64,000 nucleotides of DNA from CAVPCZ01 sp963779225 (GTDB lineage Bacteria; Bacteroidota; Ignavibacteria; UBA10030; UBA6906), in contig CAVZWW010000003.1 in the NCBI GenBank assembly GCA_963779225.1, forward strand, positions 1,984,001 through 2,048,000, read 5' to 3'. Below the pieces are notes generated by a model, which had not been told where the DNA came from, searched no databases, and saw nothing but the letters and a program-made list of their open reading frames with translations. Shown in pieces: positions 52,316 to 60,695 of this stretch. Numbering within the stretch: position 1 is the first letter of the stretch; each line of letters opens with the position of its first letter. A program made the position numbers and the translations under genes.

Positions 52316-53383
52316 ATGGGAACAAGTATTGGTTTCGGAATTGTCGGTGCCGGACTCATAGCTCCATTTCACATTCATGCAATCAGGGATTCCCGCGGCG
52401 GCAATGTCATCGGCGTTTTTGATATCGCCCGCGATAGAGCCACACAGGTTGCGGAGAAGTTTGCCATCAAAGCATACACTTCATTTCAAGAGATGCTCGA
52501 CGATAAGAAGGTGAAGGTTGTCTGTGTGGCAACTCCGAATCACCTTCATAGGGATGCCGTCATCCAGGCTGCAACAGCAGGCAGGCACGTTCTCACAGAA
52601 AAACCGCCTGCCATGAGTCTGAGAGAAACGGATGAAATGATAGAGGTCTGCAAGAACGCACATGTCAAATTCGGTTGTTTTGTCCAGTGCAGGGTCAGGG
52701 GGGCCGTACAGGCAATGAAGTCAGCTGTGGATTCCGGCAGATTTGGAAAACTCCTTCACGCGGATGCGTATATGAAGTGGTTCAGACCGCAGGAGTACTA
52801 TACCTCTGACGGGTGGCGTGGCCAGAGAAAGAGTGGGAGCGGCGTTACCGTTGCTCAGGGCTTCCACTACATTGACTTATTGCAGCATCTTGCGGGTCAG
52901 GCGAGCGAAGTTGATGCCAGAATGGCGAATATTGGCCATCCGGGGATCAGTCTTGAAGATGAGGTCCTGGCACATATTCAGTACAGGTGCGGGGCTCAGG
53001 GAGTCGTTCAGCTTTCAACGGCCCTCTGGCCGGGAACCGATATCAGGATTGAATTGAATGGCACCGATGGGACTGCTGTCATGACAGGGGAAAAGATTCA
53101 GATCTGGAAATTCAGGGATGAGCGACCTGAAGATGAGCAGATAAGGACATTAGGTGATTCATCACAGGCCACAGGCGCGGGCGGAGCCGCGGATTTCGGC
53201 CACAGAGATCACGGGGTTGTTGTGCAGGATATGATAGATTCTCTCGGGTCGGACAGGGAAGTGGTTATTCCGGTGACATCCGTCAGACCAACTCTGGAGA
53301 TTGTCCTGGCAATGTACCATTCTGCAAAGCATAATCGGCCTGTCACCCTGCCAATTTCCGATGATGATACGATATGGAACTGA
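52316..53383 (+). CDS. Gfo/Idh/MocA family oxidoreductase (second)
   Basis: A 355-aa paralogue-like oxidoreductase. Rossmann motif FGIVGAGLIAPFHIHAI near residues 7-23, VLTEKPPAMSLRETDEM near 92-108 with the active-site Lys, and QGFHYIDLLQHLAG in the substrate domain. It is only distantly similar to the first. ATG at 52316 has GGAGAG before it; an ATG at 52295 is possible. It is the last + gene of the cluster and meets the convergent minus-strand genes 60-140 bases later. Confidence 0.9.
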   Translation: MGTSIGFGIVGAGLIAPFHIHAIRDSRGGNVIGVFDIARDRATQVAEKFAIKAYTSFQEMLDDKKVKVVCVATPNHLHRDAVIQAATAGRHVLTEKPPAMSLRETDEMIEVCKNAHVKFGCFVQCRVRGAVQAMKSAVDSGRFGKLLHADAYMKWFRPQEYYTSDGWRGQRKSGSGVTVAQGFHYIDLLQHLAGQASEVDARMANIGHPGISLEDEVLAHIQYRCGAQGVVQLSTALWPGTDIRIELNGTDGTAVMTGEKIQIWKFRDERPEDEQIRTLGDSSQATGAGGAADFGHRDHGVVVQDMIDSLGSDREVVIPVTSVRPTLEIVLAMYHSAKHNRPVTLPISDDDTIWN

Positions 53384-53443
53384 CCGCACATCCCTGCCGG
53401 GTGTGCAAAGCGATAGTTGCCGTGAACCCCTCTTCAAGAACTG

Positions 53444-53525
53444 TTATCGTTTCTGCTGATTGAAAAGGAACATCCCTTTGAGTGCCTTCCGCGCCAGAAG
53501 TGCATCGAAGAAGTCCTGCCACTGT
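53444..53525 (-). other. Out-of-frame C-terminal tail of the alcohol dehydrogenase gene
   Basis: Directly after the stop at 53526, another frame continues GSIEQWQDFFDALLARKAL and ends at a TAA (53446-53444) with a Gln/Lys/Arg tail. This is what a zinc alcohol dehydrogenase C-terminus looks like. Removing one G from the GGGG run just before the stop would join the frames. Confidence 0.7.
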
Positions 53526-54500
53526 TCAATCGAACCCCTGTGACTTAAGAGTCTGCTCATGAGGAATCAGACCGCTGGTCAGGATGCGGATCGCGCGGTC
53601 CCATGACTCGTATTTTGTCGAGACATTGAACAGATAGCGCACGGACTTCATCATGAATGCGTCATAGGGAAATACGACGCTTGGTTGCCCCGTCAGTCCG
53701 ATTGCCGTGACCGTTCCCAGTTTCCTGATGATCTGAGCTCCCGTCTGCATTGCACCGTGTGCGCCGGAGGCCTCGATGAACAGATCGACTCCGCGTCCGG
53801 ACGTCACTTCGTTCACGAGAGCCGGAAGGTCCTCCTTCTGCACATTGACAACGTGGTCGATTGCGGGAAGGGACCGGCAGAGGCTCAACCGTATCTCCTC
53901 ATCATCATTGACTCCGAAGATAATTACTGTGGATGCGCCTGCATATTTGGCCACGAGCGCAGCCATGATGCCGATGGGACCGGGTCCTGCAACTGCCACG
54001 ACATCGCCGGCCATGACTGTCTGGGGAAGGATGACGTCGGTGACAACGTTCGCGAGAGGTTCCGTCAGGGCGGCTGCCGGGAAATCGAGAGTGTCGGGTA
54101 TGCGGTGAAGAAGGGCCGGTTCCGGCCATCGCATCAGCGGCGCAAAAGCACCGTCGATACCCCAGCCGGGGGAACGTTTGTGCGGGCAAATCTGCCGGTT
54201 GCCCGTTCTGCACAGCGCGCAGATGCCGCACGCCATCGTATGAGGCTCACCAACCACCCTGTCACCCACCGCCCACCCCTGGACATTCCTGCCGACCGCG
54301 GCAATCGTCCCGCTGAATTCATGTCCGAGTATCACCGGAGGGTAATAGGGGAACTCGTCGTGGTAGATGTGGAGATCCGTGCCACAGATGCCGCAGGCCT
54401 TCACATCGATCAGGACTTCAGAATCGCCGATTGAAGGGACCGGAACATCCTTGATCTCGATGAACCCCTTTCCCTTCTTGGTCTTCACAAGCGCTTGCAT
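53526..54500 (-). CDS. Zinc-dependent alcohol/polyol dehydrogenase, truncated by frameshift
   Basis: A 324-aa medium-chain dehydrogenase of the threonine/sorbitol dehydrogenase type. Catalytic zinc ligands lie in CGICGTD near residue 36 and GHEFSG near 59; the structural zinc loop has four cysteines (CGICALCRTGNRQIC near 91-105). The NAD site is AVAGPGPIGIMAA near 168. The frame ends about 27 residues early; a single-base frameshift restores a 351-aa protein ending at 53444. Either a sequencing slip in GGGG or a real mutation. It begins the minus-strand half of the catabolic cluster's 3' end and lies ten bases after the M20 gene. Confidence 0.85.
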   Translation of the reverse strand: MQALVKTKKGKGFIEIKDVPVPSIGDSEVLIDVKACGICGTDLHIYHDEFPYYPPVILGHEFSGTIAAVGRNVQGWAVGDRVVGEPHTMACGICALCRTGNRQICPHKRSPGWGIDGAFAPLMRWPEPALLHRIPDTLDFPAAALTEPLANVVTDVILPQTVMAGDVVAVAGPGPIGIMAALVAKYAGASTVIIFGVNDDEEIRLSLCRSLPAIDHVVNVQKEDLPALVNEVTSGRGVDLFIEASGAHGAMQTGAQIIRKLGTVTAIGLTGQPSVVFPYDAFMMKSVRYLFNVSTKYESWDRAIRILTSGLIPHEQTLKSQGFD

Positions 54501-54510
54501 CGGTCCTCCG

Positions 54511-55773
54511 CTACGTCGTTGAGAAACCGCACCACCGTTCCAGGAACCTCAGGAAGATTTTTGCTGTCTCTTTGATTTCCGCCACCGCGATCTGTTCTTC
54601 GTTCGAATGGGCGTACTTGAGACTGCCTGCGCCCATGACCACCGTCGGGATGTTCATGAGCGAATAGCGCCACGCGTCGCATGCCGCGGTCATAGCCGAG
54701 ATTTCCATCGGCCTGCCCGTATCGCCGGCAGCAGCCATCAAGTCCCGCACAAGGGGATGGTCCACCGGAAGTACGTTCCCCTCGTTGTTCAGCATGTTGA
54801 AGTGAATCTCGAAATGTTCACGAAGATACTGATGAGGAGAGTTCCTGATAGCATCGATCATTCCCTGCTGGACGGCTTTGACATTGGTATTCGGAAGGAA
54901 CCCGAAGACCCCTTTTATCGAGGCGGTTCCCGGAGCGGTGGCCGGCCAGTCGCCGGCATGCAGCATGCCGAATGTCACCGGCATCGGGTTGTCGTACGCG
55001 TCGAACAACGGGTTGAACCCTCTGGATTCGTTAAGAAGCCTGTCGTGGTACTCTTCAAGAACACTCATTGCCTTCACCGCCTCTTTAAGGGCGCTGACCA
55101 CATCGGACGCGCGTCCGCTGTGTCCGGGCTTCCCACGGCAAATCACCTCAAACCACACGGCGCCACGGACAGCGGAGAAGATCTTCCGCTCCGAAGCTTC
55201 CAGAACAATTGCGCCGTCGGCCTGAACCGGGCGGCGCGTCATGAACAGCGTACCGTTGCCGCCGTTTTCCTCTTCAACGACGATATCGACGGTAACAGTC
55301 CCGCGCGGCCGCAGACGTAGCTTTTTCAACGTCGAAAGGAGAAGATGAATGACGGCGATCTGCCCTTTGTCGTCGCATGCCCCGCGCCCGTAGATCACCC
55401 CGTCACGGACGGTCGGGAGAAATGCGTTCTCCTGGTTCTTCGAAGGTGGGACCACATCGCTGTGGGCATTAAAAATCAGACTGCGGGAAGTCTCCGGCGA
55501 AGTGCCGGTGAGCGTGAGACGCAGATTCTGCGTATTCTCGTATGTGAGGCCGGGGAGAGGCCAGCTGTACAGGGGGTCATCTTTGAACGACTCGGGTATC
55601 TGCATCAGCTCGGCCTCCGTGCAGAGCCCCTGCATTCGCTCCGCCACCAGCCTGTTCACCGGACCTTCATTTCCCCGGGTTGAAGGGATTCGTATCAGAT
55701 CGCAGAGAAACTCGATCGTTTCTCCGGCGAGCGAGTCGATAGCTTTGTTGACGATGTTCTCATCGAGTGGCAT
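54511..55773 (-). CDS. M20 family deacylase (ArgE/DapE type)
   Basis: A 420-aa metal-dependent amidohydrolase that removes acyl groups from amino compounds. Metal-site motifs: FNAHSDVVPP near residue 100, GRGACDDKGQIA near 128-139, the catalytic pair in VEEENGG near 166-172 and a late His in KYAHSNEEQ near 395. The dimerisation domain has GKPGHSGRASD near 215. ATG at 55773 with AAGGAG is preferred to the ORF start at 55830. It follows the 2-hydroxyacid dehydrogenase by a few bases. The natural substrate is presumably an N-acylated intermediate. Confidence 0.9.
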   Translation of the reverse strand: MPLDENIVNKAIDSLAGETIEFLCDLIRIPSTRGNEGPVNRLVAERMQGLCTEAELMQIPESFKDDPLYSWPLPGLTYENTQNLRLTLTGTSPETSRSLIFNAHSDVVPPSKNQENAFLPTVRDGVIYGRGACDDKGQIAVIHLLLSTLKKLRLRPRGTVTVDIVVEEENGGNGTLFMTRRPVQADGAIVLEASERKIFSAVRGAVWFEVICRGKPGHSGRASDVVSALKEAVKAMSVLEEYHDRLLNESRGFNPLFDAYDNPMPVTFGMLHAGDWPATAPGTASIKGVFGFLPNTNVKAVQQGMIDAIRNSPHQYLREHFEIHFNMLNNEGNVLPVDHPLVRDLMAAAGDTGRPMEISAMTAACDAWRYSLMNIPTVVMGAGSLKYAHSNEEQIAVAEIKETAKIFLRFLERWCGFSTT

Positions 55774-55777
55774 TCCA

Positions 55778-56770
55778 TCACTCCTTCGAATCGACGCTGT
55801 TGATCGGGAATCGGGGAGGGCGTCCCTCAAGATATCGGCGGATATCTTCCATGATCTTCTCGCGAATACTCAGACCGGCATCTTCGGAATACCAGGCGAG
55901 ATGCGGGGTAAGAATGACGTTGGGGATGCCCCGAAGGACGAAGGCCTCTTCGGGAGGTTCCTTTTCGAACACGTCTATGCCCGCGCCCGCAATCCATCCT
56001 TCTTTGCATGCCCGGGCAAGCGCCTCCGCATTCACGATTGCACCTCTTGCGGTGTTCACAAGAATCGCGGTGGGTTTCATCATGCGAAGCTCGCGTTCAC
56101 CGATCATGTATTTCGTCTCGTGGCTGAGAGCAGGATGGATCGTGACCATATCCGCTTGCTGGAGAACCTCTTCGAGGGGCATGCAACGGATGCCGAGTTC
56201 GACCTGCCGGTGTTCGGCCAGGTAAGGGTCGTGAACCAATACTTCGATGCCGAAACCCCGGAGCATCCCGACCACGAGACTCCCAATCCGGCCGCACCCC
56301 ACTATGCCGCCTTTTGTTCCCGAGAACCGGCGGATGGCACCCACGCTGCTGAAATCCCACTGTCCTTTCCTGACCGAAACCTCAAGCGATTCCTGTTGCT
56401 TCGTGAACTTGCGTCGACAGAGCAGGAGAAGCATCATTGCCTGCTCGGCGACCTCTTCCCTGCAGTAGTCGGGGACGTAACAGATCTGGATGCCATGTTC
56501 CGTGGCCGCGGGAACATCGATGTTGTCGTAGCCAACACCGTGACGTATGATGAGTTTGCAGGAACGGAGATTCTGCATGACTTCGCGATCGATCCTTGCC
56601 ATGTTTACAACCAGAACATCCGCATCCTGGATCCGGGCGAGAAGATCTTCGCGGGATGCCGATTTTAGCTGAAACGTCTCGAAAGTCACCGCAGAGGTGG
56701 CGAGTTGTGCACGTTCCCACTCAAGATCCGGCTCAATATAGTCTGTGACGACAATTCTTGCAGTTTTCAC
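55778..56770 (-). CDS. D-2-hydroxyacid dehydrogenase (C-terminal-binding-protein-like)
   Basis: A 330-aa NAD-dependent dehydrogenase. HGVGYDNIDVPAATEHGI near residue 77 and the dinucleotide motif GGIVGCGRIGSLVVG near 153 are visible; catalytic residues lie in VNTARGAIVN (Arg), AGIDVFEKEPP (Glu) and LTPHLAWYS (His). Its C-terminal-binding-protein-like style resembles dehydrogenases of sugar-acid pathways. GTG at 56770 with AGGA is a better start than 56833. It heads the minus-strand trio with the M20 deacylase and zinc dehydrogenase. Confidence 0.88.
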   Translation of the reverse strand: MKTARIVVTDYIEPDLEWERAQLATSAVTFETFQLKSASREDLLARIQDADVLVVNMARIDREVMQNLRSCKLIIRHGVGYDNIDVPAATEHGIQICYVPDYCREEVAEQAMMLLLLCRRKFTKQQESLEVSVRKGQWDFSSVGAIRRFSGTKGGIVGCGRIGSLVVGMLRGFGIEVLVHDPYLAEHRQVELGIRCMPLEEVLQQADMVTIHPALSHETKYMIGERELRMMKPTAILVNTARGAIVNAEALARACKEGWIAGAGIDVFEKEPPEEAFVLRGIPNVILTPHLAWYSEDAGLSIREKIMEDIRRYLEGRPPRFPINSVDSKE

Positions 56771-57132
56771 GGAAGTCCTATGATTAGACGTGATGTATTC
56801 CTGTGCCTCATGAAAATTCCGGCCCGTTATCAAAATAGCGAAATTAATTGGAAATCGGTACTTCTAAACTGTTTCCAGCGTCCCCTATCTGGTGACCTTG
56901 TGCTCTGTTCTGCTTCCCGTAAGCTGTGGCGCTTTTTGAATGTCAGTTCCATGCACCATTCGATGTGCATTCTCGTCGCTCTTGCGAAAGATGGTCACTG
57001 CGGGGGGAGATGCGAAGAGGAATAGCTCGAGTTGAGGTCAGCTGAATCGAGGTCAGCAGTATTGATTTCGAGTCGAGGTCTCCGTATATTTAATGTCAAA
57101 GTTGTGATTCCGTGACAGGTATTGTCAAAAAT
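56771..57132. other. Gene-free region between dehydrogenase gene and tRNA-His
   Basis: 362 bases without a convincing gene. It holds the upstream region of the minus-strand trio and, near 57020-57090, short repeats of GAGGTC ending in the tRNA promoter. No operator palindrome stands out. Confidence 0.4.
57062..57090 (+). promoter_or_regulatory. Predicted promoter of tRNA-His
   Basis: TTGATT at 57062-57067, a 17-base spacer and TATATT at 57085-57090. The tRNA starts 43 bases downstream. Confidence 0.6.
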
Positions 57133-57206
57133 GCTGGCGTAGCTCAGTTGGTTAGAGCACCAGATTGTGGATCTGGGGGTCACTGGTTCAAATCCAGTCG
57201 CCAGTA
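57133..57206 (+). tRNA. tRNA-His (anticodon GTG)
   Basis: Cloverleaf folds fully: acceptor GCTGGCG with CGCCAGT, D arm GCTC/GAGC, anticodon stem CCAGA/TCTGG with loop TTGTGGA, five-base variable region, T arm ACTGG/CCAGT with loop TTCAAAT. The loop gives anticodon GTG. The discriminator is A and the base before position 1 is T, so the usual encoded G(-1) with C73 is absent. CCA is not encoded. The 3' end is the start of a repeat found again at 60401. Confidence 0.93.
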
Positions 57207-57301
57207 CTATCCGATGTTTCAAACCCTCCTTTTCGTCATCTGTCCTTAACTTAGCCCCGGTCTCTGCCGGGGATTTTCTTTGTCCAAAAGACCCCCTTGT
57301 A
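57199..57301 (+). repeat. Left copy of ~103-bp direct repeat starting in the tRNA-His 3' end
   Basis: Begins with the last acceptor bases CGCCAGTA and runs through the terminator. The partner at 60401-60502 is roughly 80% identical with one gap. Possible attachment-site-like boundary. Confidence 0.75.
57255..57280 (+). terminator. Terminator of tRNA-His
   Basis: Stem CCCCGG / CCGGGG around TCTCTG, followed by ATTTTCTTTG. The same element recurs in the right repeat copy. Confidence 0.7.
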
Positions 57302-57333
57302 GCATGTAGTCCCTTTCTCATCCTTTCGGTGGA

Positions 57334-57362
57334 TTGACTCTTCTCTCGCCTTTACATAGGTT
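57334..57362 (+). promoter_or_regulatory. Predicted promoter of the sulfatase gene
   Basis: TTGACT at 57334-57339, a 17-base spacer and TAGGTT at 57357-57362; the ATG is at 57444. Confidence 0.45.
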
Positions 57363-57443
57363 AATCAAGATAATTTACTTCGCAACAGGCTGTCAATTTG
57401 GGTCCCTCATCAAACTCGTGAAATGATCGAAAAGGACACATTC

Positions 57444-59873
57444 ATGAAATCCAAAACCATACTTGCCGTCCTCAGCATTGCCCTGCTGCTCGCTGCAATT
57501 CCACTGTTCACTAATGGGTGCAATCAACAGCAACAGAATAATGGACAATCAGAACCAAGCTTTAAGGGTGTTGTCAAACTCGATGTACGTGACTCCAAAG
57601 CTGACTGGGCTCCTTACGTCCGCAAAAAAGCCCCAGAAGGGTCACCGAATATCCTCATCATTCTTTACGATGATACGGGTTTGGCTGCATGGTCGCCATA
57701 TGGCGGAAGAATAAGTATGCCAACATTGGATAAACTGGCAGCCGGTGGTTTAACCTATACCCAGTTTCATACCGCTGCCCTTTGTTCACCCACCCGTTCC
57801 TGTTTCAATACCGGTCGCAACCATAACCTCAACGGTATGGGATCAATTACCGAAGCCTCCAATGGATTTCCTGGATACAGTTGCCAGTTGCCTGCGCAGA
57901 CTGCCACCATGGCACAGATACTCAATGATAATGGATGGAGCACTTTCTGGCTGGGAAAAGACCACAATGTTCCCGAAACCGACCTCTCTGCAGGTGCCAA
58001 TAAAAGTCAATGGCCTCTTCAACAGGGCTACGACCGTTTTTATGGTTTCATAGGTGGAGAAACCAATCAATGGTATCCCGACCTGACCGAAGACAATCAC
58101 GCAATTGAGGCACCATACGGTCCTGAGCAGGGTTATCATTTATCCAAAGACCTTGCTGACCAGGCTATCAAGATGATTAGTGATCAGAAATCTGCAAATC
58201 CTTCCAAGCCCTGGTTTATGTGGTTTTGCCCGGGAGCCAACCATGCTCCTCATCAGGCACCAAAGGATTACATTGCCAAGTACAAAGGTAAATTTGATGA
58301 TGGATATGATGCGTACAGTAAATGGGTACTGCCCCGCATGATTGAAAGAGGCATTTTACCAAAGGATACAAGACTCACTGAATTTAACCCGATGCCGGAA
58401 GACCAGGCAAATCCCGCAGACTTTGTGCGTCCGTGGAATACATTGAATGCATGACTGAGAAGAAACTATTCTCGCGTTTGTGCGAAGTATATGCCGGATT
58501 CTCTGAATATACCGATGTGCAGATTGGTCGGGTGATAGACCATCTGAAAGCAACCGGGCAGTATGAGAATACGATAATTATGTATGCAGCTGATAACGGA
58601 GCCTCCGGAGAAGGTACACCCAACGGTTCAGTGAATGAAAACAAATTCTTTAATGGCTACCCGGATGATCTGGCAGAGAACATGAAGTTGATTGATGAGT
58701 TAGGCGGACCAAACACCTACGAGCACTACCCTACAGGATGGGCGGCTGCTTTTTCCACTCCGTTTAAAATGTTCAAACGCTATTCAAACTATTCCGGCGG
58801 AACAGCTGATCCACTAGTTATATCATGGCCAAAAGGCATCAAGGCCCGTGGCGAAGTTCGCAACCAGTATCACCATGCGGTAGATATCGTTCCAACCATT
58901 CTCGAAATTTGTGGACTGGAAATGCCAAAAGTGTACAGGGGGGTGGAACAGATATCCTTTGTCCGGAGTTTCTATGAAGTATTCATTCGATGCCAAACCC
59001 GATGCACCCACACAAAAACATGTGCAGTATTACACCATGCTGGGTACCCGTGCAATATGGCAGGATGGCTGGAAAGCAGTTGCTGTGCATGCACCACTTA
59101 CCGGCAAGGGTAATTTCGATAAGGACAAATGGGAACTATACCATGTAGATATTGACCGTTCGGAGTCGAATGACCTTGCCAAAGAAAATCCTGACAAATT
59201 GGAAGCATTAAGAAAGCTCTGGGACGAAGAAGCTGATAAGAATCATGCAAAACCACTGGATGACCGTACTGCGCTCGAGCTGGTCAATATTGACCGTCCA
59301 AAAGAAGAAGCAGAAAGTGACAGCTACACCTATTATCCGCATACAAGCGCCGTACCCGAAGCGGTGGCGGTAAATGTAAGGGGCAAATCGTACAAGATTG
59401 TAGCCAACGTTGATATTACCGCAAAGAGTTCGGGAGTTATTTTTGCTCACGGCTCGCGTTTTGGCGGGCATAGCTTATTCATTAAAGACCATAAATTGTA
59501 TTACGTCTATAATTTCCTCGGCATTACAGAACAACAATTGATGTCTGCTGCACTCAAACCCGGCAAGTACACTCTTGGTATGGAATTCACCAAAGAAAAA
59601 GCCGGTGAGCACCAAGAGTCAATAGGGACAACAAAACTGTATGTTAACGACAAAGAAGTTGCATCGGGTCCTATGACAGCACAGGTAGGAAAATTCACCC
59701 TTGTTGGGGATGGCCTATGTGTTGGTTTTGACAGCGGAGATCCGGTAAGCAAACTATATAAATCACCCGGTGAATTTAAAGGAGGCACTATTTCCTTCGT
59801 AAAAGTAAGTACAGGAAAAGAGAAATACAGTGATCTAGAAACAGAAGCTGCAAGAGCCTGGGCAACGGAGTAA
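57444..59873 (+). pseudogene. Lipoprotein arylsulfatase, frameshifted
   Basis: Encodes a sulfatase of about 800 aa in three pieces (57444-58454, from about 58457 to 58955, and on to 59873). The N-terminus is a lipoprotein signal with Cys26 in FTNGC. The formylglycine motif CSPTRS begins at Cys114, metal-binding DD lies at 76-77, and a C-terminal beta-sandwich domain follows. The frame breaks at 58452 (stop TGA), then returns to the first frame near 58955. Three extra T residues (58452, 58456, about 58955) explain everything: removing them gives RPWNTLNADEKKLF and VEQIPLSGVSMKYSF. Net +3, so the last third is again in the original frame. AT-rich codons differ from the neighbours. AAAGGA precedes the ATG. 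Confidence 0.85.
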
Positions 59874-59999
59874 AACTTTTGCCGGTTGATTGATTTCAAT
59901 CTTCACCCGGATTGGGAAATTCCATTTTGAAAACAACGGTCATCTCCCAATAGTTATCGGGATGGTGGCCGTTGGCCTGTTCACGGAAGAAGTTCTTAG

Positions 60000-60254
60000 A
60001 ACAAAACCGTACACAAAGAGAACTTTACAACTATCCGCTTAAATACAGAATCCAGTTACGACCGAAACAAAACGGTATGGGCAGTGCCGCTTGATCTTAC
60101 CGTTGCGCAGGTGATGAAGTTTGGCTCGCTGCCTGTTGAGTTCACGATGGGTATGAAGGACAGCTTGAACAAAGTCTTCGTGGTCTCTGTTGTTTGGGGG
60201 CATCGAATACCGTGGTCCAAAAGTTGTAGACCAAACCGTAAACTGACTGGTTGA
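60000..60254 (+). pseudogene. Remnant of an outer-membrane transporter-like protein
   Basis: One frame reads NKTVWAVPLDLTVAQVMKFG followed by SLPVEFTMGMKD, which resembles the last strands of phenol-degradation/neuromedin-type outer membrane transporters (WTVPL...QVxKxGxxPVxF). No start codon or upstream barrel is present and the end runs into an unrelated tail. Identification is by eye and weak. Confidence 0.35.
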
Positions 60255-60400
60255 CAGCCAGCAGCAGCATTCTTGAACGCTCAAAGTGCTAACCAAGAAA
60301 AGTGCTTTAGTTAGCAATCCGCGTTGTGCAAAAAGGTTTGAAACTCGGGAACCCTAATGAATACAACGTATCTGTAGGTCTGCGTATTTGATGGTGCTAT

Positions 60401-60502
60401 CGCCAGTACCATCCGAAGTTTCAAACCCTTCTTTTCTTCTTCCATCCTTATTCAGCCTCGGCATACACCGGGGATTTTCTTTGTCTTCAAAGCCCGCTTG
60501 TA
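60401..60502 (+). repeat. Right copy of the tRNA-His 3'-end repeat
   Basis: Starts CGCCAGTACCATCCGA and matches 57199-57301 through the terminator and to CTTGTA. No tRNA body precedes it, so it is a 3'-end duplication, not a second tRNA gene. Confidence 0.75.
60456..60481 (+). terminator. Duplicated terminator hairpin in the right repeat
   Basis: CCTCGG / CCGGGG around CATACA (one T-G pair), followed by ATTTTCTTTG, as in the left copy. Confidence 0.5.
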
Positions 60503-60516
60503 TCCTGCATCGGCCG

Positions 60517-60545
60517 TTGACTTTGGCCGAAGGACTGATTAAGTT
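60517..60545 (+). promoter_or_regulatory. Possible promoter of the BNR-type T9SS cargo gene
   Basis: TTGACT at 60517-60522, a 17-base spacer and TAAGTT at 60540-60545. The ATG at 60696 is about 150 bases downstream. Confidence 0.4.
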
Positions 60546-60695
60546 TCCCTCTGCAAACATGCTCTATGGCTCCGTCAGCCATCGAGCCGCCGCTTTGGAC
60601 CCCGTTCCCGTACCACCGTGATTGAGCCCACCCCGACGACCTCTAGGCTGCGAGTCCGAGATAGTTCTACTCCATTTGCGTTGAAGGCGGACAAA

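Larger units (their letters stand above)
59874..60695. other. Non-coding remainder of the tRNA-linked insert and upstream region of the next gene
   Basis: About 820 bases with no intact gene. It holds a barrel-protein relic (60000-60254), the right repeat copy (60401-60502) with its terminator hairpin, and a promoter candidate (60517-60545) for the BNR-type cargo gene. Confidence 0.5.

Noticed and set aside
60401..60502. Second tRNA-His gene at the right repeat
   Set aside because: Only the acceptor 3' end is present; sequence upstream does not fold into T, anticodon or D arms.
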